DNA from: Cavia porcellus
Lineage: Eukaryota > Chordata > Mammalia > Rodentia > Caviidae
DNA length: 64,000 bases
Assembly (NCBI RefSeq): GCF_034190915.1
Contig: NW_026947486.1
Coordinates: 25,641,344 to 25,705,343 of the forward strand
Direction: 5' to 3'
Shown here: positions 12,401 to 24,558 of the stretch, piece by piece
Layout of the letters: each line of letters begins with the position of its first letter
How positions within the stretch are numbered: position 1 is the first letter of the stretch
Position numbers and translations under genes: made by a program
The notes under the pieces: model-generated
Seen by the model: only the letters and a program-made list of their open reading frames with translations
Told to the model about the DNA's origin: nothing
The model's database searches: none

Positions 12401-13162
12401 ATTCATGAACAGGAATCGAACCGCACAGGAAATACTTCCCAGAATCAATAGCTGGGATCATCTCATATTAAAAAGTTTTGTATGTCAACAGAAATCTCCA
12501 GCATAGTGAAAAGAAAACCCACAAATTGGGAAAAAATCCTAGTGAACTATCCCTCAGACAACGGGCTTCTGTCTAAGACATATAAAGAATTTTAAAAAAT
12601 CAGACCCCTGAAATTCAAAGGCCCATTTCAAAAATGGGCATCTGAGATGAATACACAGTTCTCAGATGCAGAAATACAAATTGCAAATAAATACATTAAA
12701 AATTTTTTCATCACCATTACTCATTAGAGAAACGCAAATTAAAACTACACTGAGATTCCATCTCACTCCAGAAAGAATGGCCAGGATCAAGAAAACTACC
12801 AACAACAAATGCTGGAGAGGCTGAGGGAAAAAGGGAACTCTCCTGCACTGTTGGTGGGAGTGTAGACTGGTGTAGCCATTGTGGAGGTCCATCTGGAGAT
12901 TTCTCAAAAAGCTGGGATTGGAAGTCCCATTTGTTCCAGCTATTCTACTTCTAGGCTTATTCCCAGAAGAACTGAAAACATCATACCACAGTGATATATG
13001 TGTACCCATGTTTATGGCAGCACAATTTTTAATAGCCAGATCTTGGAAACAACCTAAGTGTCGATCAACTGAGGAATGGATAAAGAAGATGTGCTATTTT
13101 TATACAATGGAGTACTACTCAGCTATAAAGAATGATCACATTGAGATATTCATAAATAAATG
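9430..13162 (+). pseudogene. L1 ORF2 (endonuclease and reverse transcriptase), disrupted
   Basis: The longest intact segment (9,846-10,562) spans the C-terminal endonuclease region with AHATFSKIDHIIAHRTYLNK and the SDH motif. Reverse-transcriptase motifs follow at 11,308-11,571 (FADD) and the C-terminal region at 12,879-13,163. Stops occur near 9,523, 9,831 and 10,561, with frame changes between 10,830 and 11,310, so it is non-functional. Confidence 0.88.
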
Positions 13163-13269
13163 AACACAACTTGAGACCATACTCATAACCAAAATAAATC
13201 AAACTCACATGTATAAATACCGTATAGTCTCCCTAGTGTAAGATATGGTAAGAGTACATAAGAGTTTAT

Positions 13270-13543
13270 CGTAATCATGATTACCCATTACATTGCTCTG
13301 AAGCCTTATAATAATGTCTGCATTCATTAGTTGGAATGGTTTTTTTTCCTAGTTTGCTTGATTTTATTATCTGTGATAGTATAAACAGCTATTTTAAGAC
13401 ATTAGCTGGGTGTTTAAGACATTAGCACGCCTACAATCCCAGCACTTGGGTGGCTGAGGTGAGAGGATCATTGCGAGTTCAAGACCAGCCTGGGCTACAG
13501 TGAGCTCAAGGCCAGCCTGAACTGCATAGGGAGACCCTGTCTC

Positions 13544-13574
<31 letters not shown>

Positions 13575-14005
13575 TATTAGAATAACCAGAGTTGATTTAG
13601 TATCATCTTACTCTTAAGTCCTACTATGCTTTTGTTTTTCTGTTGCCTTTGGTTCTATCCTGTTATATCTCATTGGATATTATTATGTGTGATAGTATAA
13701 AGAAATTTTCTATGGAAAGTGAGATAATATAGTAGCCACTGTTCATTCTCTGCTATTTGGTTCTGAAAGCCCTGTAATGCTTTCACTCTCTTGAATGGTT
13801 TTATACTGTTCTGTTATGCTTGATATTATTGTATACGAAGCCATGCTCAACTATTTCAAAGAAAGAGACACTATGGTAGTTACTGTTAATTATGGGTTGT
13901 CTTGTGGTAAAATGCTATGCTATTTACATTGTTCTGATCTGAACTGCTTTGTTATGTCTATGTCCTCTTTTGTCTTAATTTCTTTAAAATAAAAAATAAA
14001 AGTTA
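13270..14005 (+). repeat. T-rich ~145-bp units of the L1 3' UTR
   Basis: Units share a block like ATTTTATTATGTGTGATAGT, then ATTTCAAAGAAAGAGACACT, then ATGGTAACTACTGTT, then CTGAAAGCCCTGTAATGCTT. Starts can be seen near 13,595, 13,735 and 13,875, with an earlier partial unit split by a B1 SINE. Closely similar units lie at 22,540-22,935 and 36,905-37,860. Confidence 0.75.
13406..13570 (+). mobile_element. B1 SINE carrying an internal copy of its own flank
   Basis: Flanks AAGACATTAG (13396-13405) and AAGATATTAG (13571-13580) form the target-site duplication. Inside the SINE, about 10 bp from its start, TTTAAGACATTAG (13413-13425) replaces the expected GTGGTGGCA block. Confidence 0.88.
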
Positions 14006-14023
14006 AAAAAAAACTGAAGTTAG

Positions 14024-14868
14024 AAATTCCATACAACCCAGCTAAGCATCTTATCCAAGGAGCTTAAGTCATCATACTATTGCAATACATATATACTGAT
14101 GTTTACAGCAGCATAATTCATAACAGCTAAATCCTGGAAGCAGCCTGTATACCCATCAACAACAATTAAAGAAAATATGGTATTTATGTATAATGGCATA
14201 CTACTCAGCTATAAAGAGTAACAGTTGAAGACAGACATGGTGGTGCATGCCTGTAATCCCAAGACTCGGGAGGCAAAGGCAGCAGGATTGCTGTGACTTC
14301 CGAGGCCAGCCAAGGCTACATAGTGACACTCTGTCTCAAACAACCCCCCCCCCAAAAAGAATAACACATTTGAGATATTTGCAGGAAAATGGGATGTGCC
14401 TGGAAAATATAATATTGAGTGAAATAAATGAGACAGATAAGCTTAAATAGTAGATGGTATTTCTCATTTGAGTAAAGCAAAGTATAATATTGGAAATGAT
14501 AAAGGATGGATGGAAAGGGACAAGGGGATAGATCTCAATTATAATAGCTAAGTGGCCCAACAGAACAAGGGCAAGGAGTGAACAGAAGGGGAATGGGAAA
14601 TGAGAGAAATATAGATGCACCATGGACAGAAACCTAATAACCCCAATTAATGTAAAAACTGTATGTCATAACATAAGCTAAGAAAATAACATGAAAAAGT
14701 ATTAAAAATGGGAGAGGGGATCCTGAGGAGGTGGGTAGGGGAGAGAAGGAAAAGGTGATTTAAACAAAAAAAGTTGTACTATGGGAAATATAACCATCCC
14801 CCAAGATGACTGTAAATTGAATGAATTGCAAACATGTACTAGTAAAATATTTAAATACTTAAAAAAAG
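14024..14868 (+). mobile_element. Old L1, 3' portion (ORF2 C-terminus and 3' UTR)
   Basis: Continuation of the old L1 after the 7.6-14.0 kb insertion, ending with an A-rich stretch. The same family is seen at 46,500-47,180. A B1 SINE (14,229-14,358) is inserted in it. Confidence 0.82.
14229..14358 (+). mobile_element. B1 SINE
   Basis: Short form lacking most of the second GGCCAGCCTG block, followed by a C-run and A-tail. Flanks AGAGTAACA and AGAATAACA are a likely target-site duplication. Confidence 0.85.
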
Positions 14869-14971
14869 AAGTTATCAATGATACAGAGCAAAAGTATAAA
14901 TGGAGAGCATTGGAGATGCTGTAAATAGCAACATTTTTACTGTATGTATTTCAGGTATAAAAGATGTTTTT

Positions 14972-15065
14972 GAACAGGGTTATTGCTCATCAGTACAGCA
15001 CCTGCCCGTCAAGCACAAGATCATGAGTTTGATTCCTAGTACCAAAAAAAAAAAAATTTAAAAAA
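14972..15065 (+). mobile_element. ID-like SINE, diverged
   Basis: ATTGCTCATCAGTACAGCAC ... GAGTTTGATTCCTAGTACC followed by poly(A) matches the tRNA-derived ID body. Confidence 0.7.
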
Positions 15066-16869
15066 ACAAAAATGTTTTGGTATACATAATGAGTAGATCT
15101 TCCTCCCTCTACCTTTTCTCATTCTACATCCCTGAAAGGAAGCAGAGAGGAGAATCAAGATGTGAGAGTGATGAACAGCAGAGAAAGAGCCTCTCTAAGA
15201 GTTGCCATCTAGACACTGGACCATAGCAACATGAGGAAGACAAGAAGGAGGGACATGAGTCCAACAGACCCAGGAAGGAACTGAGGCATTAATTGAAGCC
15301 TACAGAGAGAGTGAAGAGAGAAACAAAGAAGAAGAGGGTAGCTGGCGGTGCCTTCTGAAAGAGTACTCACTGCACGATAGGAACAGTTCAAACCTGTGGA
15401 CACAGAATGACTGCTGGCGACCCCAGAGGCTTCCACAGAGAGACACTGAAGTAGAAGGGAACAGTGGATATGAAGGACTGCATTAGGGGGTGGTGAATGC
15501 TGAGGGCTCAGTTGTCCTATGGAAGACACTGATTGGTCAGGAGACATCTTAGAGAGGGACCAATTGAACTAAGAACTCAGGCTTCTGCCAGCTGCATCTA
15601 GAGGTTCCCAGCTGGGCTCAGGCCCACAAAAGGAGTGCTGATAGCTGCAAGCCAAATGAATCTGGTCTGCACCAGAAGGTGCAGTCTTGCTTAGATTATC
15701 CACTACCCCACCAAAAATCTACTGCTTCCTTACTGGGATAAATCAACATGGATTGGGACTCTGTATACACATGTTGTCCATCAGTGACAGCAGAATCAAA
15801 CTTAAACATAAACTTTTTTCTTTTATTTTTTTTCCTCTCTCTCTCGTTTATTTATTTGTTGTCGCGGTCATTTTGTCTCTCTTTATTTTTGCTTTTGCTC
15901 TTTCATTGTTTGATCTTGTTTTTGTAAGAGTGTGAACATTGTTTCTACCTTCTTTGTGGCTATGGTTCTGTGCTGTTTTCTTTTTACCTCTTCCTTCTTT
16001 GCCTTCCAGTCATCTACATCAGTTTTCCAAAGGTAATGTGATCCCCTTTTGTTCTCTAGCCTTATTTCCAATCTCTTCCTCTTCTCTATTTTCTCAATAG
16101 CCCATTTTAAAGTTTAATCCCTGAGTGCAAAATTGATATATAAAGAACTTGTACACTGCATATAATTTTCTGGTTTTACATTTTGTTATATAATCAGAAA
16201 TCTAGTTCATTTGGTTCAGGTAGAAAATTCATGGTTCTCTCAAGTTTGTCACTCTGTAGGCTGTATTTAATGATATTGTCATTGTGGATGTTACCACTAT
16301 AATCAGAAGTGACATAACTGTTTGAAACAGTTGTTCTTCCTGGTATTTCAAGACTGAGATTAACTAAGGGTCACAGAAAATAATGTGGCACAGTGCCAAA
16401 GAACCAGGGGTTAGACCAAATAGACAACAACTTCTCATTCCCAACAAATTAAAAATGTATGGTCTCGCAACACACTCAAAATCCTTGGAGAAGTAGTCAT
16501 TTCCTAAGGGTTGTAAAGATTAGCAATAAAGCAACCCACCATAGGCAATTTACAACCATTTTCCCAGGAATTAAACTAAAAAAAGAAAATAAAATGAAGA
16601 GATACTTAAACAAGATGCAACCCCTGACATCCAGTTCACCAAAGGTAAAACTAGGGGGCAATGAGGTGGGACAATATTAAAACCACCCATCTCTTGTAAG
16701 TGGTAACTTAAGAGAGTGATACCACTCTCTTAAGTGGTAACAACAAAGCAACTAAATAAGAAATCTAGAAAAAATCAAATGATAAGTTCTCAGATAACTG
16801 CAGAGATGTATCCACAATGAAAATCATGCTTAGTGACTCTAGAATAGGTACAGGAAAACAAAATAGAGG
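15066..16869. other. Unassigned sequence, possibly 5' region of the next L1
   Basis: A purine-rich part (15,100-15,700) is followed by a T-rich part (15,810-16,090) and an AT-rich part running into clear L1 ORF1 at 16,870. Position and strand fit a decayed L1 5' UTR. I could not align it to the other two L1 5' UTRs in the window, so it may be another repeat. Confidence 0.3.
16706..16735. repeat. Perfect 13-bp hairpin with a 4-nt loop
   Basis: ACTTAAGAGAGTG, loop ATAC, CACTCTCTTAAGT. Both arms match perfectly. Confidence 0.85.
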
Positions 16870-17079
16870 CATTTAAGAAAATTATGGATACCATGAATGC
16901 TCAGCATAGGAAAACAATGGAACCCATAAGGCAGATTCAAGCAGATATACAGGAGAATAAAAATTCCACTGAAAGTATCTTCAGCATATTAAACCAATAT
17001 GAAGACATGATTTCAGATATACAACACAGGCTTGAGTTAGTGGTAATGAAAAGAAAGATTTCCCAAAAATAGTTAGAAA

Positions 17080-17097
17080 GGGGCAATCCACTTGGGA

Positions 17098-17143
<46 letters not shown>

Positions 17144-18362
17144 CAGACAGAAGCTTTCTTTCTCTCTCTAAATATATTCTGTTCTTAACCTTCATTATTC
17201 CTAAAATTCATTCTTCAATTTTAAAGAACACAAAGTTGTACCAGACATCTAGTAGTTTGGGAGCTTCATTCCCCTGTGTTATAGATTAAAAACTGGTGGT
17301 CAACTTAACACCAGCGGAATTAAATCACCATGGTGCTAAGCATAGATGTTTCACCTGAGGAAAGTTGCCAACATAAATAGAGATGTGAAGAAGGAGGAAG
17401 GTTTTGAGGCGTTGAAGCACAGAGGTATTGTGGGTTCTCCTACGTGTTGTTGTTTGAGCCCTTGGTCCTCTTGGAGAAGCTCTGGTCCTTACGTCCAGGA
17501 TTGCTTCCTGGCTCCCGAGGGGAAGATGTGTGCTGCTTACTCTCCAGGATGAACTCCTCACGCTGTCTTCCTGGGTTGTATTCAACTGAGTTTATCGTCG
17601 GAGGAGCTCGGGGCCTCCATGTCACTGAGGATGACTGTGGTGTTTTTCAGGACAGCCCTGGTCTTTGTTGTGAGTGTGACTTCTAGGCTCCAGCGTAGAA
17701 CCCTCAACCTACCAATACAGTTCCTCCACCCTGCTACCATAGACTTTCTGGCTTCCACTGCTGCCCTTTGGGCCTTCCCAGCACAGATCCATAAAAGAGA
17801 GTGGCGTGAGTCCTTCTTGTGGTCTCTAGACCTCCAGTTGGACTCGTGGGAGGCACTGTCATGAGCTCTGGGTCTTCATCTGGACTCATGTGGGACATTG
17901 CTGTGGGATTCACGCCCTTGGCTAAACATTCTATGTCTTTAGTGTTGTGGGTGGATTTCCTGCATTTTGTGTTAACTCTGGGTGACCATCATAAAAATAA
18001 TATCATAAACTCCATATCCTGATTCTAGTTGTTCTCTGCACAACTTCTGCCTACAACACCCTGTATCATTTGGATGTCTTGCACCAAGGTCATTTGATGC
18101 AGGTTAAGAGTTTGCTTTTGTTTCATAGACTCAAGACTAGGACTTGTTTAGGTAACAAATTTTTATGACCACAGATCTGTCCTGCCTCATGTCTAACTTT
18201 CAAGTTTCCATTTTTGCCCCACCTTGGACCTGCCTCACTTTGGGGTTACGCTCTATAAAATCCCTAGAAAAGACAGGATCCTCAGAAACCCACTCAAGAC
18301 CACTTCTCCTTCTCTCTCAGACAGAAGCTTTCTTTCTCTCAACAAACATATTCCACTCTTAA
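17080..18362 (+). mobile_element. LTR-retroelement remnant inserted in L1 ORF1
   Basis: L1 ORF1 is contiguous across this interval when it is removed. Each end carries CAGACAGAAGCTTTCTTTCT (17,144 and 18,318, 1,174 bp apart), preceded by GGATCC and followed by ATATT(C)...TTCTTA. This fits two LTRs whose left member has lost its upstream part. A TATA-like CTATAAAA lies at about 18,254. No gag, pol or env similarity can be seen in the interior. LTR class not determined. Confidence 0.55.
17101..17143. repeat. (CT)n microsatellite
   Basis: About 18 uninterrupted CT units just upstream of the left LTR-like block. Confidence 0.9.
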
Positions 18363-18955
18363 AAAGCTAGAGACCATGAGAAATCAATATAGCAACTACT
18401 AGATGAGGCAAAGTACAATAACTTCAACTTAATTGGACTTGATGAAAAAGCAAAAGATAATACACATGATATTAAAAAAAAAAACTTCTAACAGACATCA
18501 TGGCAGAAAACTTCGCTGGGAGAGAGAAAGAATTTGACACACAGATAAATGAGATATATGGAACTCCATTAGCCAGAATTTACAAAAAAATCTGACCAAG
18601 CATATCTAAGTGAAGATTCCAGAAATTCAATGCCAAATAGAATTTTAAAATCTGTTCAGGAAAAGAAATGGCCTATAAAGGAGAGCCCATAAGAATCACA
18701 GCTGATTTCTCAGCACAAACTATCCAGTAAAGGAGATCTTGGAGTAAAGTATTTCACATTTTAATGGAAAACAACCTTCAACCCAGAATAATGTATCCTA
18801 CAAAACTATCTTTCAAAACTCATGGAGAAATAAGACACTTCTATGACATGCCAGGAAATTCATGACCACCTAATCAGCACTCCAAATGTTTTGAAGCACA
18901 TTTTAGAAAGAAATAAGGACTACAACTCCATGAACACCAACAGAAGGAATCTACC

Positions 18956-19046
18956 GGGGCTGGGGATTTAGCTCAGCAGCATAAGCGCCTGCCTTGCAAG
19001 CAGACAGTCGTGAGTTCGATCCCCGGTACTGATAAAAAAGAAAAAA
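18956..19046 (+). mobile_element. ID SINE with 14-bp target-site duplication
   Basis: The body starts GGGGCTGGGGATTTAGCTCA. The duplication AGAAGGAATCTACC is at 18942-18955 and 19047-19060. It lies between ORF1 and ORF2 of the host L1. Confidence 0.94.
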
Positions 19047-20767
19047 AGAAGGAATCTACCAGAGAAGGCAAACAACTTGAGGGAGGGGGAAAATGGGGAG
19101 TCAACAAAAGAAAACAACATGACAAGGACAAGTCAATACAAATCAGTTATAACTATCAATGTTAATGATCTCAATTCACCAATCAAAAGACACACACTGG
19201 CAGAACAGATCATGAAGCAAGAGCCAATAATATACTACATACAAGAAACACATTTAATTAAAAAATTCATACATAGAAATTTAAAGGATGAAAAATAATA
19301 CTCCATGCAACAGGAACCCAGAAAAAAGTAGGGGTATCTATTCTACTTGCAGACAAAGTAAACTTCAAGACAAGACTGATATAAGAGAGACAAAGGTGAC
19401 CACATCCTTGCAAAGGGAATAATCCAAGAGAAAAAAAGACAACAATTTGCAACAAACAGCACTCCACTCTACTACATAAAACAAATACTGGGAGACATGA
19501 AATATCAAATAAACACTAATACAATTGTATGGGGAAACTCAATACCCTAATGTCACAAAAAGACAGATTAACTCAATAAGAAATCAACAATAATATACAA
19601 GAACTTAACCAAACTTCTGAACAAATGGACTTAGTAGATGTCTACATAATGTTCTACTCCACAAAACCAGAATATACAAAATTCTTAACTGCACATGGGA
19701 CGTTCTCCAAAATGACCACATACTAGTTCACAGATCATGCTTAAGCAAATGCAAAGGAACTAAAATTATCCCATACATTTCACCAAACCATAGTACAGTG
19801 AAAGTGGAAATCCATGGCAAAAGAAATCATAAGAACTTCATAAACACATGAAAATTACATAGCACCCTCCTGAACAATCAATGGGTCACAAAGGATATTA
19901 ATACACAGTTTCTACAAATTGAATAATAAACACAATACAACATACTGGATCTTCTGAGACACAATGAAAACACCGTAAGACAGAAATGTATACCAGTGAA
20001 TACCCACATCAGGAAAACAGAGCAAGCATAAATAACTTAATGCTGAACATCAAACTTTTAGAAAAAGAAGAGCAAGCTAAGACAAAAGCTTGTACCAGGG
20101 AGAAAATTATAACAATCAGAACATAAATTAATACATTGGAAACTAAAATAACAATACAAACAATAAATGAATCAAAGAGTTGCTTCTATGAAAGATTAAA
20201 CACAACTGACAAACGTGTAGTCAACTTTATCAAAAAAAGGAAAGAAAAGACTCAAATCTAAGTAATCAGTAATGAAAAGGCTGAAATCAAAACAGACCCT
20301 GCAGAAATACAGAAATGATAGACTCTGTTAATGTGCATGTTATATTATGGATTTATATATATTGAATCATTTATATATATTGAATAAATCATTAATTTAT
20401 ATATATTGAATCATTTGTCTATACCTACTTCAAAAACTTTTATTCTAATAAGATGAAAAATGGAGAAGAAATAGATTGCTAGATATATATGAATTACTAA
20501 AGCTTAGTCAAGAAGATATAAAATCTTAAGTAACCCAATATCCATCAATGAAATCAAAGATGTAATTAAAAACTTACGAACAAAGAAAAGCTCAGACCCT
20601 GATGGATTCACTGAAAAATTCTACAAGAAATTTAGAGAAGATCTAACACAGCTACTTCTTAAACTCCTTGATGAAACTGAAAGGAAAGCAAGACTCCCAA
20701 ATTCGTTTCTGGAAGCAAGTATTACCCTGATACCAAAACCAGAGAAGAACCCAACTAAGAAAGAATA

Positions 20768-20839
20768 TTTGCATCTATGTTGATTAGAGAGATTGATTAG
20801 AGAGATTAAACCAATCTCTCTGATCAATATAGATGCAAA
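20768..20839. repeat. 27-bp inverted repeat within L1 ORF2
   Basis: Left arm 20768-20794 and right arm 20813-20839 are reverse complements with two mismatches. The right arm is normal L1 sequence (ATCAATATAGATGCAAA); the left arm is extra. Confidence 0.85.
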
Positions 20840-22121
20840 AATCCTCAATATGATACTAGGAAACAGAATGTAGCAAATCATCAAGATGATTATACATCAT
20901 AACCAATGGGATTCATCTCAGGGATGCAGGAATGATTCAATATATATAAATCAATAATATAACATGTCACATTAACAGTCAAGGATAAAAATCATATGAT
21001 CATCTTCAGAGATGCAGAAAAAGCTTTTGACAAACTCTAGCACCCATTTATTATTAAAAAAAAAACCCTACAGAAAATTGGAGCAGATGGTCTTTATCTC
21101 AATCTGATAAAAGCCATCTATGACAAACCAACAGCCAATATCATACTAATGGACGAAAACTGTAAGCTTGCTCTCTAAAATCAGAAACATGACGAGGATA
21201 TCCACTGTCTCCACTCTTATTCGACATAGTCCTGGAAACTTTAGCTAGAGGGATTAGACAAGAGAAAGAAATAAAAGGAATAATCAAAGAAGTTAAATTA
21301 TCATTATTTACAGATGACATTATCATTATTTACATAGCAGACCCTCAAAACTCCACCAGAATACTGCTAGATTTAATAAGCAAATTCAGTAGCTTACTAG
21401 ACACAAAGTCAACATTGAAAACTCAATAGCCTTCTTGTACACAAATAACAAACTCACTCAGACAAATTAGAGAAAAAAACAGCTTTCACAATAGCACTGC
21501 TCAAAAATGAAATACTTAGGAATCAACCTAATAAAGGATGTAAAAATCCTCAATATTGAAAACTACAGTACTCTTAAAAAGGAGATTGAAGGGGGTATCA
21601 GAAAATGACAAGATGTTCCTTTCTCTTGGGTAAGACGAACCAATATAATGAAAATGGCCATACTTCCCCAATTGTTACATAGATCTAATGCAATTTCAAT
21701 CAAAATTCTAAAGCATATCCCACAGAAATAGAGAAAACAATCCTAAATTTTTTTGGAACCAGAAGAGACCTAGAATACCGAAGGCAATTCTGGGCAACAA
21801 AGGCAAGGCAAGGAGCATGAAAATCCCTGACTTGAAATTATAGTATAAAGTTATTATGATAAAAACAACATGGTACTAGTAAAAAAAAAAAAGACCCAAA
21901 GATCATAAAATGCAGAAATAACTCCAGACATACTCAGTCCTTTTATCTTTGACAAAGGTGCCAAATTCATTCACTAAAAGAAAGACAGCCTCTTAAATAA
22001 ATGCTGCTGGAAAAACTGCCTCTGCGCATATCAAAGATTAAAACTGGACCGGTAACATTTCACTATGGCTAAATTTGAAATGGATCAAAGATCTAAGTAT
22101 TAAAACAGAAACACTGAGCCC

Positions 22122-22942
22122 TCTTTATGAACAAGTGTCATACATAGGCCACTGACCCTGGAGAGATATCCAGAGCCCAGCCTTTTCCTATGAGTCAGAA
22201 CTATTTGTGGACTACAGGGGAAGAGAATAAGAATTCACCATGTAGCAAGCTCTCCCTGTGAACCAGCACAACGCGTAGTTGCCTTCCTCTGGGGGATAGA
22301 CAGACCCAGCTCCTTCTGATGCAGGCTGGGAAATGAGAAGAGCCAATCCTCTTCTCTCCCCATAAGCAACTGGCTGATCTGGAGAAAAACAGGCTGTGAT
22401 GATAGCTACTGAGGTGAAATACAATTTCATACTTGTGATGTTTGGTGTTTCAATGACTTTGCAGGTCTGGGGCCGGTGGTCTGATCATCTATTCAGAGAA
22501 TGGTGGTATGCAGTGTGGCTTCGAGGGGGGAATCTCCTTCTGAAGGTAACAACTATAATTAATTTTCTATTATCCTGTTTTGAAGTCCTATATCATTTTC
22601 ATTGTTTTATTTTTTTATGTCTGATGGCATAGGCAGCTATTTCAAAGATAGCAAGATATATTATGGTAGCTATTTTAGATTTACTATTGTCTTGTTTTAA
22701 AGTCTTTTATTGCATTCATTGTTTTGTTTTTATTGTTTCTATCCTGTTTTGTTTGACTTTTATTATGTCTGAAGATGTCTTATCTATTTTGAAGACATCA
22801 AAAGACATTATGATAACTGTTGTTGATTTCGTAATGTTTTCAAGTACTCTGTCGCTTGCACTGCTTTGTTTTTATTGGGCTTTATTCTGTTTTATTTTGC
22901 TTGGTTTTATTCTCTTTAAAATACAATTAAAAAATAACACAT
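22122..22942 (+). mobile_element. Second composite non-autonomous retroelement
   Basis: This interrupts L1 ORF2 between AACACTGAGCCC and AAAATCTGCTGATAGATA. The head contains two diverged units related to the 57-bp repeat (AGCAAGCTCTCCCTGTGAAC near 22,231). Next comes a linker matching the first composite: ATGCAGGCTGGGAAATGAG and AAGCAACTGGCTGATCTGGA. Then three T-rich units (22,540-22,935) and an L1-like end, TTCTCTTTAAAATACAATT. Boundaries are good to about 20 bp. Confidence 0.6.
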
Positions 22943-24262
22943 CAACATTAAAATCTGCTGATAGATATAACAGGTAAAACTCTTGAAGACATTAGTATAG
23001 GCAAAGACTGTGTGAATAAAACCCCAATTGCACAGAACTATCACAAAAGATCAATAAATAGGCTCTCATCTTATTAAAAAACTTTTGTGTAGCAAGTGAA
23101 ACCAACAACAGAGTGAAGAGACAACCCACAATGTGGGAGAAAATGTTTTCCAGCTGTTCCTCAGACAAGAACTTATAATGAACTAAAAAAAATCAGACCT
23201 CCAAACTTTAAAGACCCAATCCCAAAACGGGCATCTGAGACAAAAACATATTTCTCAGATGAAAAATACAAACAGTAAACAAATATATCAAAAAATGCTC
23301 AACATCAATGATCATTTGGGAGATGCAAATTAAAACAACACTGATATTCCATCCCACCACAGAAAGAACAGCTATTATCAAGAAATCAACCAGTAACAAA
23401 TGCTAGAGGGACTATGGGAAAAAAGGAACCCTTCTCCATTGTTGGTGAGAATGTAGACTAATGCAACCACTGTGGATGTCAGTGTGGTGATTTCTCAAAA
23501 AACTAGGACTGGAGGTCCCATTTGACCCAGCAATTCCCCTTCTGGGTATCTTTCCAGAAGAATTAAAAACATTGTACCACAGCGATATATGTGTACCCGT
23601 GTTTACAGCAGCACAATTTGTAATAGCTACAGTTATTAGAATAGTTATTAGATAATAGTTATTAGAAATAACTCAAATATCCACTAACAGAGGAATAGAT
23701 GAAAAATATATGGACTTTTTACACAATGGAGTACTACTCAGCCATAAGGATAAAAATGGAAATTTTTATAGTCAAATGAGCACAACTCAAGATCCTAATC
23801 ATAAGTGAAAGAAGCCAGATGTACATGTGTAAACATCATACGGACTCCCTAATGTGAGACGCTGAAATAGTAAATAAGATCCAAAATGTACAACCAATAT
23901 TGTAACATGGGAAGGAACTTAAAAAGGAAAGAGTAACTTGGATGGGGAAATGGAAAACAGAACAAAGGGAAAATTTTTAAAAATTGTATTTACATATATA
24001 TATGCACACACACAAATATATACACAGATACATATACATGTTTATACATAAAAGACAGTTATACTACCACTTTTTTTAATTCACTGAAAAGAAAGGTTTG
24101 TGCTATTTGTGCTAATATTGATTTGACAATTAAATGCTGATATCTTGTACTCTTACTAATTTAAACAGAACAATATGCAATGTACTAACCATTATTACTC
24201 TTCCATTATCTTGTTTGGTAATTGTGTTTTACCTCTCTCTTTAAAATTAAAAAAAAAAAACT

Positions 24263-24558
<296 letters not shown>

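Larger units (their letters stand above)
7575..14007 (+). mobile_element. Full-length L1 (about 6.4 kb), inactive
   Basis: It lies exactly between two copies of a 16-bp duplication. The order is: 5' UTR with about 2.8 monomers of ~175 bp (7,575-8,070); a non-monomeric leader; ORF1 remnant (about 8,353-9,360, with an in-frame stop near 8,485); ORF2 (about 9,430-13,160); 3' UTR with T-rich units; A-rich tail. ORF2 keeps recognisable endonuclease (SDHSAIKLEI) and reverse-transcriptase ([19 protein letters not shown]) blocks. It is cut by several stops and frameshifts, and GDFN has become EDLN. It carries one B1 insertion. Confidence 0.93.
16870..24262 (+). mobile_element. L1, multiply interrupted and decayed
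   Basis: ORF1 N-terminal half runs at 16,870-17,075, and ORF1 resumes at about 18,366-18,920 after an LTR insertion. ORF2 runs from about 19,130 (INVNDLNSPIKRHTLAEQIM) to about 23,790, and the 3' UTR and A-tail to 24,262. It is interrupted by an ID SINE (18,956-19,046) and a composite element (about 22,122-22,942). The coding sequence is full of stops. The tail ends about 145 bp from the last PHF8 exon in the window. Confidence 0.87.

Noticed and set aside
17325..17864. Several overlapping 60-86 codon frames on both strands
   Set aside because: They fall within the LTR-element interior, share no recognisable protein family and overlap in conflicting frames.
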